Assembly (NCBI GenBank): GCA_014529385.2
Contig: CM043950.1
Span: 83,524,843-83,588,842, forward strand
Direction: 5' to 3'
Source: Adiantum capillus-veneris
Lineage: Eukaryota > Streptophyta > Polypodiopsida > Polypodiales > Pteridaceae
Length of the DNA stretch: 64,000 bases
Of the stretch, positions 56,120 to 64,000 are shown one piece after another. Within the stretch, counting starts at the first letter, position 1. Every line of letters begins with the position of its first letter. The notes under the pieces are model-generated. The model had not been told where the DNA came from. It searched no databases and saw only the letters and a list, made by a program, of their open reading frames with translations. Position numbers and translations under genes: made by a program.

Positions 56120-56989
56120 TCACTCCCCGCGAATTTGCCTTTTGCATTTGGTACATGCAAATTCAATGGCTTGTGCACTCTCATTCCAACTTGTGAGAAG
56201 CTCCTTACTACATAAAGACGTAGGAAAGGCACGATATGACATCTTACACTTTTGATTCTGGCATACCACCGGAGCCTCCCAATAAGCATTAGGGTTCCAA
56301 AAGTCCTGGTATATCCTCATCTTCTCTCCATCCCAAACTTCTTGTATGAAGTCAGGAAATTGAGAAGGTTCCTTCCGCAACCACTTTTGGCGAGCTCTAC
56401 ACATGGCCAAGAAATCATGACAATACTCTTCACTTTGATACAAGAATTTCAATTGGTCAATCAAGGAAAGGTACAGGAAGGACATCATCTCCTTTCTGCT
56501 TCGATTACACTTAGAACATCTTTCACAGCAAATGGTACAGTCTCTCTTAAGACGTCTAGTTCTAACCCCATCAATGCAAACACACAAAAGAGGCATGCAA
56601 TCTTGAGAATCCTCTTGGCTAGGAGGAAAGACTTGAGGTTCATGAGGATTATTTTCATTACCAAGACATAGCTTCCATTCCTGGGGAATGACCATACCTT
56701 TGTCTTTGTAAAGTCTTAATACTTCAAAAAAGTTTGTAGGAGTTCAGAACTCATTAAGATTTCCATCCCAATCCTCTCTTTTCTTTGCTAGCAATTGGGC
56801 AAGGCATTCTGTCTTAGCTCCACAAATAGAACCTAGACCCTCAAATAATACTCGAATCACATCATCCTTAAGTTTTATTGAAGCGCGATGAGAGTCCATC
56901 ACCGATTGTAATCGAACAATGGTGCTCCATATGGCTTCATTGAGAGCATAGTCTTCTTCGTGCTCCATATTCATCCTAGAGATTGGCAC
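56120..56989 (-). pseudogene. Transposase-like N-terminal region
   Basis: Two frames in phase (56989-56744 and 56695-56120) separated by one TGA. They contain CTICCERCSKCNRS, the block FLYQSEEYCHDFLAMC...IQEVWDGEKMRIYQDFW, which resembles the (I)xDGxxW...F segment before the catalytic core of CMC transposases, and CQNQKCKMSYRAF...CTKCKRQ, a possible zinc-binding set. Confidence 0.45.
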
Positions 56990-57427
56990 AAAAAAAAGAC
57001 ATGCTAATTAAATAGCTTGGAGATATTTTTGAACAAATATTGACAATATATCTCCTTTGCAACTTGATACTAATTGCACAATCTGAGAATTGCCAACAAG
57101 GTCTATATATGATATGGCAAATCTTGAGACCTTAGGGATTGTGGACTATCTTGAAGAAGAGGTGGGTCTATCAAGTGATCTAATTCAAAAATGAGAGCTA
57201 CTATTTTCCATGGAAGTTTCTTTTTGGACTTTGAAACAAGCTAAAACACCACTAGCTAAAAGTTGATCATACACTGTAATCGAATCATGGTCTTTTCTAC
57301 CAAAATAACGAGTTGTCACTAATTAAATAGCTTGCAGAGATTTTTTCAAAAATATTAATAATAATGCTCCTTAGAATCCTAACAAGTGATACTGATTATG
57401 ATATTGCAAACAAGGTTGACAGCTTAA

Positions 57428-57446
57428 GGGGGGGGGGGGGGGGGGG
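57428..57446. repeat. Poly(G) tract, 19 bp
   Basis: An uninterrupted run of G in the gap between two exon-like frames of the transposase-like gene, followed by GAGAGAGAC. Confidence 0.95.
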
Positions 57447-57592
57447 AGAGAGACTTTGTAATATAGAGAAAATTTTTGCACCACAAAAAAAAAGAGACTT
57501 TGTGTCATGCTACAATATCATTGCCATGGGATTTTTGATGTTACAAGAGTTTGGAATGCAAAAAGTACTCAAAGAGTAGGGAAGCCTTCGGG

Positions 57593-58104
57593 TCAAGTTA
57601 CAATGAGTCTCCTTAAAGGAATGATGGATTCAAGCACATCCATCCTATGTTGGATTGTATTGTTTGAAACAATATTCAATGGAGAACGACTACGTATAAC
57701 ATAATAATCTATAAGCTTTAAAGTCTTCTTCAAGAGAAGAAGTTGAAGGTTTCCATCCCAACCCCTGTCATCATCGATCCATATGTCCAAGTAAGTTGTT
57801 TTCTCCTTGCTTTTTCCAAAGAGATAATAGTGACTCTCCTTCCAAGCTGACTCCATCTCTTTGGAGCTCCATAAAAGGAGCTCTAGCTCATTGGCAACTA
57901 TCTCACGTTCCTGTCTTGAGCAATCTTGAAAAGGGGTGGTTCTATCTGTGAGGTAAACACTATATTTGGTCTCAACTCTAGTGAATATGCAAGGCCAAAA
58001 TATTTTTTCTGGTAGAAACATGGACTAGAACATATACCTAAGGTAGCCATCACATCACCTTCATGTGAGGCTCGTTGGTGTGCCACACTAACGAAGAGAC
58101 TCAA
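57593..58104 (-). pseudogene. Upstream exon-like frame of the transposase-like gene
   Basis: 142 codons, with ERRIVANELELLLWSS-like helix and YLDIWIDDDRGWDGNLQLL. The DRGWDGNL motif recurs as REDWDGNLNEF near 56750, hinting that it belongs to the same gene or to an internal duplication. Not otherwise recognised. Confidence 0.35.
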
Positions 58105-58890
58105 CTGGACACACCTACGAGAACAAACATAGTGTTAAGGATCTATTATCACGTTAGTGGAGTATATATCTAGTCGGATACAATGCTGTAAAAAACCTAG
58201 GCTTAATATAATCTCGCCTACAACTTTTGAAATTTATCTCTAAAGTTAAAATTCAATGTAAAACCTAGGCCCGGTGAAAACATATGTCAGGACTTAAAGG
58301 ACAAATCATGGAATTAAACCATGACTGTCATGCTTTGATTGAAGCAAGTAGAAGAACTTCAATTATGAATGATACAGCACCATGCACGCTCAATACCTTA
58401 CTACACCGTTTCAAAGAAAAAATTACGAAATCCAGATAGACGCATCATGGAAAGAGGAGGTTCACCTGGCCCGAAACACAATCCCGGATATAGGATAAAG
58501 GATGCTTGTTTGCTGATGACTTACGTATGGCAAGCTATGGACTTCGACGTTGGCAGGGCGGATCAATGTCAAGTCACCTTTCCTCTGTCGAGTTGAGCCT
58601 GTGTATGGCTGTAGTTGGAGTTGCAAATTAATGCTGCAGTTTAAATGGAGACAATTTATTTAAACCATTAATGATCTTGACCAAGGAATAGCTTGCACAA
58701 AGAGGGGGGGACAAAGTCCATGGAGAGCACCGCTTATGAGCACCACATGCAGCCAATCGGCCTACTGCTGCGATGCATGGAGGAGCAGAGATGGTCGAAG
58801 ACAACTGGACAAATACATCACTTAGAACTTGCAAGGAACCAGCTGGCCAGTGGATTATACACGTTCTGCTGATATAAATAACGCTCCAGA
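58105..58890. other. Intergenic sequence, no gene recognised
   Basis: Only short frames without motifs. No promoter elements could be assigned. Confidence 0.4.
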
Positions 58891-58891
58891 C

Positions 58892-58939
<48 letters not shown>

Positions 58940-59032
58940 AAAACGAGCTAGAAACAGCTGCTCAAGCTGGGTGCAGGATCCGGCACAATGCAAACTAAGG
59001 CAATGTATAATGAACTTTTGTGTGTGTGTGCT

Positions 59033-59082
<50 letters not shown>

Positions 59083-59261
59083 CATCGAAAACTGGCCAGG
59101 CAGTGCCCAACAAGCTTCTGCATCAGTCGAGAGATGAGGGAGATAGAGATCAGCGCCCAACAAGCTTCTGCATCAGCCGAGAGATGATGGAGATCAGAGC
59201 ATTCTATCTACAAGCCAGACGCATGACGATTTGTATTGCATAAGGTCAGCTGAGCCTGAGT

Positions 59262-59324
<63 letters not shown>

Positions 59325-59330
59325 GGCTTG
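58892..59330. repeat. Microsatellite cluster and 50-bp tandem duplication
   Basis: (GA)n at 58894-58937, (GT)n(GA)n at about 59020-59082, (GA)n at about 59261-59320. Between them a 50-bp unit containing GCCCAACAAGCTTCTGCATC occurs twice (from 59105 and 59155). Confidence 0.9.
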
Positions 59331-59521
59331 GGTTCAATGAGCACTGGTGGCACGACTTTAATGGTGGGGAATTTCTCAAGGCCCCCAGGTGTGAGAGGCA
59401 ATATGGGGAAGGCCTTGTCTAATGCTTGTAGGCGCCGCTTGCACTCATCAACGAACAAGGAAGTGCTCTGGCGCAGATGAGGAGACACATGCAATGCATA
59501 GTGGACGTCATCACTCTGCAT
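59325..59521 (-). CDS. Hypothetical short ORF (about 65 aa before the repeat)
   Basis: A minus-strand frame starting at 59521 encodes VSPHLRQSTSLFVDECKRRL and FPILPLTPGGLEKFPTIK before running into the (GA)n repeat as a Leu-Ser run. Composition looks more protein-like than its neighbours, but no family is recognised, and the repeat makes it doubtful as a gene. It could be an exon fragment. Confidence 0.2.
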
Positions 59522-60340
59522 GCATCAGCTGAGGAGGCAGGTGGGACGTAGGCCAAATTCCAATGCAGTACCTTAGCTGACAGTGCAAGGTGGGAAAATT
59601 CTGGTCATGATGTGAAGGCCTCCCCATTCTTTCACACTATGTCTAGGGCAAGAGTCTCATTCTCGGCGGGAAAACTATGCTGGTAGCAACTAATTCCCAT
59701 GCATCCATGAGTGGTCTAGAAAATTCATTTTTAGCAAACAAAAAAAATTTCCCTTTCTTAAATTTTCCGAGAGGAAATTTTAGAAAATTAGGTTTATTTT
59801 TCTGGTTTTTCCACTAATTTTCTCTATTATGGGAGGGAATTTCTCCTCTCTCCCTTGCCTTCAACTGCCATTTTTGAAATTGAAAACGGCACGATATTAA
59901 GCTGAGACACATTTTTCTCGAACCCTGCATCCAATGTTAAGTTTTGAAGAGCACCCGAATATTTTAGAAGAAAAGCATTATCTCTTCGAGACAAATTCGA
60001 GTACCTCAGTCTGTCACTACCTACCCATGCACATGCAAATGGATTCATGACTTAGCCATTTGCTTGTCCTGCTTTAACAACCGAAGATTGCCCTATGATA
60101 GCCACAACTTTGTCAAAGTCGACGATGCGGAAGCAAAGAGCAATGGGGAGATAATTTTTCAACTGGCTCTAGGGTAGTTAAAGCAGGCATTTCCCGAACA
60201 ATGCAAGTATGTCAGTACCAGGGATTTCAAAATGACGTGATCACACTATAATTACAGGTTAATAACAATAGAAATGCAAAATAGCAAATATTATGTTAAT
60301 TGACATTCATCTTTTTTGACCTACAAGGAGACTTGGAGAC
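59522..60340. other. Intergenic sequence upstream of the kinase-like gene
   Basis: No gene recognised. A 59740-59830 stretch is rich in TTTTCC/AAATTT motifs. The promoter of the next gene starts near its right end. Confidence 0.4.
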
Positions 60341-60344
60341 CGGC

Positions 60345-60430
60345 TCGAGGCCCGTCGGGCCCGCCGGGTAAAGCAATTTTCCCGTCGGGCCCGCCGTGGC
60401 TATATAAAGGTGACGCCGGTGCTTGTCTTT
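60345..60430 (+). promoter_or_regulatory. Core promoter of the kinase-like gene, with duplicated GC-rich box
   Basis: CCCGTCGGGCCCGCCG occurs twice, 30 bp apart (about 60351 and 60381), followed by CTATATAAAGG (about 60400), a good plant TATA box. GGGCCC-containing boxes are known targets of TCP-type factors; whether that applies here is unknown. The expected transcription start is around 60430. Confidence 0.55.
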
Positions 60431-61697
60431 TTCACAAGAGAGGTACACTGAAAATTCTTCTTCACCAAACTTTCTGGAAACTTTCCACATTCTCAATGCA
60501 GTGTAGCAGTAATTTTTTAATCCCTTCCTTATTTTATTGATGTTTTTTTGAGTTTTTTGCGTTAAAACTTAAAGGTATAAAATTTATTTTATCAAATCAT
60601 TGTACGTGGATGCACTGGCATATGGTTGCAATTGCGGCTAGGTGTGTCATTGCAAAAGCGTATGATGATTATGTTTTATATTGCTCCCAGTCATTCATGC
60701 TTCGGCACATGGTTGCAATTGTGACTAGGTGTGTTGCTGCTAGAATGATAGGAGCATCTGTTTGAAAGAAGTCACCATGCGTGGATGCACTGGCACATGG
60801 TTGCAATTGCGGCTAGGTGTGTCATTGCAAAAGCGTAGGGTGACTATGTTTTATGTTGCTCCCAGTCATTCATGCTTCGGCACATGGTTGCAAATGCGAC
60901 TAGGTGTGTTGCTGCTAGAATGACAGGAGCATCTGTTTGAAAGAAGTCACCGTGCGTGGATGCACTGGCACATGGTTGCAATTGCGGCTAGGTGTGTCAT
61001 TGCAAAAACGCAAGATGACTATGTTTTATGTTGCTTCTTGTCATTCATGCTTCGGCACATGGTTGCAATTGCGACTAGGTGTGTTGCTGCTAGATTGACG
61101 GTAGCATCTAATGCATGAATGTGTGCTCAAATAATTTCATAATGTTTCATATGCTTGAATCTTGAAAGACGACATCGTGCGTGGATGCACTGGCACATGG
61201 TTGCAATTGCGACTAGGTGTGTCATTGCAAAAGCGTAGGATGACTATGTGTTATGTTGCTCCCAGACATTCATGCTTCGGCACATGGTTGCAATTGCGAC
61301 TAGGTGTGTTGCTCCTAGAATGACAGGAGCATCTGTTTGAAAGAAGTCACCATGAGTGGATGCACTGGCACATGGTTGCAATTGTGGCTACGTGTGTCAT
61401 TGCAAAAGCGTAGGGTGACTATGTTTTATGTTGCTCCCAGTCATTCATGCTTCGGCACATGGTTGCAATTGTGACTAGGTGTGTTGCTGCTAGAATGACA
61501 GGAGCATTTGTTTGTAAGTTGTTGTATGGTGAGGCATTGGCACATGGTTGCAATTGCGATTAGGTGTGTCACTGCAAAAGCGTACGAGATCTATGGTCTA
61601 TACTGCACTTTTTCTTTCACGTAGAAAAGATCCAAATGCAGTGGCACATAGTTATATTTCACAATGTGTTGTTTGCAATAATACCATTGCAGGCAAA
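60430..61697 (+). other. Inferred 5' leader with intron
   Basis: A short leader exon would end at AAGAGAG/GTACAC (about 60443) and the intron at CCATTGCAG (61692), five bases before the start codon. The intron of about 1.25 kb contains the tandem array at 60604-61570. Splice sites are inferred from sequence only. Confidence 0.45.
60604..61570. repeat. 175-bp tandem array with internal half-repeats
   Basis: Units begin GCGTGGATGCACTGGCACAT at about 60607, 60780, 60955, 61181 and 61355 plus a partial copy near 61530. The third spacing is longer because of about 50 bp extra (near 61100-61160). Each unit contains the core GGCACATGGTTGCAATTGCG twice, so it is itself a doubled unit of about 88 bp; about eleven cores can be counted. 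Copies differ by only a few bases. Confidence 0.93.
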
Positions 61698-63233
61698 ATG
61701 GATCCTTCTACTACTTCAATGATAGAGTTCAAAAAGAAAATTAGACAATTGTTGATTACAATCGTTAGTGCACTAGATCCCGACGATATAGCGCAGATTG
61801 TTGCAGATGAGTCTAGATTGCAATCATCATATAGTGAGATTGCCCGCAAAATGTTGTTGTTATATCCAGACAAAACAACCGAATCAATAATCTCATTACT
61901 GAGCAGTTGGGTGGGCACTTTGCCCAAGGTGGCCTCTGATTTGAAAGAGGAATGCCCTCAAGAAGTAGACAAGGGTAAGCTAGAGCATTGGAACGCGAGA
62001 TGGAGAGCTGAAAAGGAGAGGTCAAGGAGAGCATCCCACATAGACACACAGTTTGGCCTAAGCAAGAAAATGCGAATGGCTATCACCAGAGTTATGGGGA
62101 GCAGCCAAGTTGAAGAACCGTTTATTGAGGAGGCTGCCATTGAGGGAACATCGGGTTCTACTGATTCTGCCAGTCACCTAGAGAGCAGTATATACAATTC
62201 TGAATGTAGTATGACTTTGGGCATTCCAAATAAGTCCATTAAGAAGATCAAGAAACTTGGGTCAGGGGCTTATGGTACAGGGTGGCAAGTTCAAATCAAA
62301 GGGATCAGTTTCCTTCCTGCAACGAATACATATTGTGCCAAGGAGTTCAAAGGACAGGACAAGCATCAGTGGAAAATCTTTGCATCAGAAAGTGGGGTAG
62401 ATCTCAGCCATAGAGGGATTGTGAGGAGTATTTCCCACTCTGTAACGTTGCCATGGTTTCTAATATTTCCCTACTTCAATGGGGGAACTTTAGGTGATCT
62501 TATTGAGACAGTGCCCCTTCCACATGGCTCTTTCACGACGCTTGTAGCGCATCAAGAGGGGAAAGGAAAGATCCCTGAAGACTTTAAATGGGAGCATCCC
62601 TCTGAAGACAAGAAAACATGTATCAAGAGCCAGTGCAATCATGCTCCCTCATTGATCCATGCCTTGGTGAAGGCATTGCGATTCGCACATGACGAGGGAG
62701 TGATCCAGAATGATCTCCATCCATGGAACATCATGTTGGACTTTACCAAGGATCTCACTCCCCGTATTGGAATAATTGATTGGGGATTGGCTCTACGTGT
62801 TGGCTTAGAGACACAAAAGACCAACAATACCGATGAAAACTGGCAAAAGCTTCATCCTTGGCGAGCTCCTCAGTTACTAGATGGCAGGAATTTATGCCCA
62901 TGGACCAAGGCCACAGATGTGTACGCCATAGGATGGGTGATATGGCAATTTTGTAAGTTTTGTGGAGAGTTCTCTGACTACTACATCACAGATTGGTTCA
63001 AACATAAGGTTTCAGTGGAGGTACAAGCCATATCTAGGATTGTTGTGGAAGGTTGGGTGAGGAAGAAATCCTCAGACAGAAAGACCTTGGCACTTTTGGA
63101 CGAAGAATTAGAAAGATTTGAAGCCCAGCCAGAACGATGCTTATGCCCTCCCTCTGAAATGAGTGTAGCCTTTTTTTTATGGATTTATGATGTACTTTAT
63201 GAAGCAGGGTTTTCTGAGATTTTTGACTTATAA
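61698..63233 (+). CDS. Protein-kinase-like protein, 511 aa, altered catalytic loop
   Basis: Start chosen at 61698 (MDPSTTSM) because a splice acceptor lies just before it; the frame is open upstream to 61548 but in repeat sequence. Residues 1-110 are a helical, charged region without assigned domain. Residues 186-420 form a kinase domain: Gly-rich loop KLGSGAYGTGWQV (187-199), Lys215 in CAKEF, a possible helix-C Glu231, catalytic loop QNDLHPWNIML (337-347) with HRD changed to QND but Asp339 and Asn344 kept, DWG (361-363) in place of DFG, WRAPQLL for the APE motif and DVYAIGWVIWQ (407-417). Ser/Thr kinase-like; activity is possible but uncertain. No signal peptide or membrane helix. It appears intact. 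Substrate and pathway unknown. Confidence 0.8.
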   Translation: MDPSTTSMIEFKKKIRQLLITIVSALDPDDIAQIVADESRLQSSYSEIARKMLLLYPDKTTESIISLLSSWVGTLPKVASDLKEECPQEVDKGKLEHWNARWRAEKERSRRASHIDTQFGLSKKMRMAITRVMGSSQVEEPFIEEAAIEGTSGSTDSASHLESSIYNSECSMTLGIPNKSIKKIKKLGSGAYGTGWQVQIKGISFLPATNTYCAKEFKGQDKHQWKIFASESGVDLSHRGIVRSISHSVTLPWFLIFPYFNGGTLGDLIETVPLPHGSFTTLVAHQEGKGKIPEDFKWEHPSEDKKTCIKSQCNHAPSLIHALVKALRFAHDEGVIQNDLHPWNIMLDFTKDLTPRIGIIDWGLALRVGLETQKTNNTDENWQKLHPWRAPQLLDGRNLCPWTKATDVYAIGWVIWQFCKFCGEFSDYYITDWFKHKVSVEVQAISRIVVEGWVRKKSSDRKTLALLDEELERFEAQPERCLCPPSEMSVAFFLWIYDVLYEAGFSEIFDL

Positions 63234-63605
63234 AAGCACTTTTAAAAATTGGGTATTATGTGCCATGGATGATGTATGAGTAATAAGGATGATGTATGAG
63301 TAATAAAAACACTTTGTTATATCTCAATAGACAACAAATTTTCTATGAGTTTTGTTTTTTCTCTTAAGTTTCAAGCAATAAGCCACGTGGAGTCACTGAT
63401 TGTCATTCATTGATTTAAAAAATGGTGGTTACTCTTATATCAATTGATTGTTGTAAGATGGTGGTTATTCTAATATCAATTGATTGTTGTAAAATGGTGG
63501 TTAAAATTATAGCAATTGATTGTCGTAAAATTGTGGTTACTCTTATAGCAATTGATTATCATTAAGTTTGTATGCCATAACTGAAGTATAGTGTTTAATC
63601 AGGAT
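63234..63605. repeat. 3' region with 36-bp tandem repeat
   Basis: After the stop, GATGATGTATGAGTAATAA is repeated twice (63270-63305). Then four copies of a 36-bp unit containing ATGGTGGTTA...ATCAATTGATTGTTGTAA start at 63422, 63458, 63494 and 63530. AATAA-type motifs near 63300 may serve polyadenylation. Confidence 0.85.
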
Positions 63606-64000
63606 ATGGATAATGATAATCAAAGGGCTAAGCGCGCTTTTGAGCGTCTCAGATCCATGTGTCAAGGCGGTGGAGTGAACGACACCGCTCGAATTGTAGC
63701 TCGTTGCTCCCAGTGGGCCAACCCAGTGGGTACACAATGGAAAGAGGTGAACACTAGGATTGATCGAGAAATGGTCAAATCCATATGGCCAGGCCTTGCA
63801 GATGACAACATCAAGAAAGGCCGACTCAAGCTATCACAATGCATTAATGCAGACATACGAGACAATGGAGAGAACATATATCTCGATGTTATGGGTCATC
63901 CTATGCATCATATGGATTGTCCATTGTGGTTTGCCAAGATGTTATACATGCATTATGTCTTGGGTGAAGCAGTGGACTTTAGCTCAAGGACACCTCACAT
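63606..64000 (+). CDS. Unrecognised protein, start or internal exon, leaves the window
   Basis: An open plus-strand frame from ATG 63606 (MDNDNQRAKRAFERLRSM) to the window end, 131 codons without a stop. Just before it TTTAATCAG resembles a splice acceptor, so it could be an internal or first coding exon. It contains WANPVGTQWKEVNTRID, MVKSIWPGL and DCPLWFAKMLYMHYVLGEAV. No domain is recognised. Same strand as the kinase-like gene and only 370 bp after it, so the two could be parts of one gene or a small family cluster. Confidence 0.65.
   Translation, partial: MDNDNQRAKRAFERLRSMCQGGGVNDTARIVARCSQWANPVGTQWKEVNTRIDREMVKSIWPGLADDNIKKGRLKLSQCINADIRDNGENIYLDVMGHPMHHMDCPLWFAKMLYMHYVLGEAVDFSSRTPH

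Larger units (their letters stand above)
46590..58104 (-). pseudogene. CACTA/Tnp2-like transposase gene, interrupted by an LTR element
   Basis: Minus-strand exon-like pieces run 58104-57593, 56989-56120, 56119-55001, about 54765-54438 and 47096-46626, the last two separated only by the LTR element at 47097-54437. A good splice donor (GGCAG/GTATCT) follows the piece ending at 55005 and a possible acceptor (TTCCATAG) lies near 54765. In-frame stops at 56746 and near 56110 show decay or further introns. Motifs fit a CMC-type (CACTA/Plavaka-like) DDE transposase, possibly domesticated. Terminal repeats were not found. Other assignments of the family are possible. Confidence 0.5.

Noticed and set aside
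61548-61697. Upstream Met at 61548 as the start of the kinase-like protein
   Set aside because: The 50 extra codons lie in the tandem array and inferred intron; a splice acceptor is placed just before the Met at 61698.

Overview
This window looks like repeat-rich nuclear DNA of a land plant. The signs are Ty3/gypsy retrotransposons with plant-type architecture, one with two RNase H domains as in the Tat lineage and one with an integrase chromodomain. There are also LINE, Penelope-like, hAT-like and CACTA-like remnants, many long (GA)n, (CT)n, (GT)n and (AT)n tracts, and genes with GT-AG introns. Low gene density and a Penelope-like reverse transcriptase lean towards a large non-flowering plant genome (lycophyte, fern or gymnosperm), but that is a weak inference. 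No rRNA, complete tRNA, CRISPR array or bacterial operon was seen.

Left third (1-17640): a nest of LTR retrotransposons. A degraded minus-strand Ty3/gypsy fragment (1-1439) abuts an old plus-strand element whose 2.7 kb 5' LTR is split into 1440-2059 and 14387-16463. Between the halves sits a younger minus-strand element of the same family (2060-14386) with LTRs of 2683 and 2692 bp, a primer site, a polypurine tract, gag, protease, reverse transcriptase, two RNase H domains and integrase. Its pol is broken by several frameshifts. Between 5' LTR and gag it has four extra same-strand ORFs forming two duplicated pairs. The small pair is also found, decayed, in the old element, and related small ORFs occur in the separate element at 47-54 kb. 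The larger pair is missing from both. The old element continues with primer site, decayed small ORFs and a gag fragment.

Middle (17640-39600): decayed LINE pieces, a Penelope-like reverse transcriptase remnant (22.9-24.5 kb) between two direct repeats, one of which holds a 338-bp hAT-type MITE with perfect 8-bp target duplication, a second LINE (26.7-30.6 kb), and a 5.7 kb chromovirus (31342-37063) with unusually short 123-bp LTRs. The following 2.5 kb has no recognisable gene.

Right (39600-64000): a probable CACTA-like remnant with GGTTAGGTTATA-rich and GGTTATGGTTATGG-rich arrays; a minus-strand CACTA/Tnp2-like transposase gene (about 46.6-58.1 kb) split by a 7.3 kb LTR element that kept gag-protease but lost the rest of pol; a microsatellite-rich stretch; and at the right end a plus-strand gene for a protein-kinase-like protein with an altered catalytic loop, whose inferred leader intron holds a 175-bp tandem array, followed by an open ORF of unknown function that leaves the window.

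The only likely host genes are the kinase-like gene and the ORF after it. Nearly everything else is mobile-element sequence.
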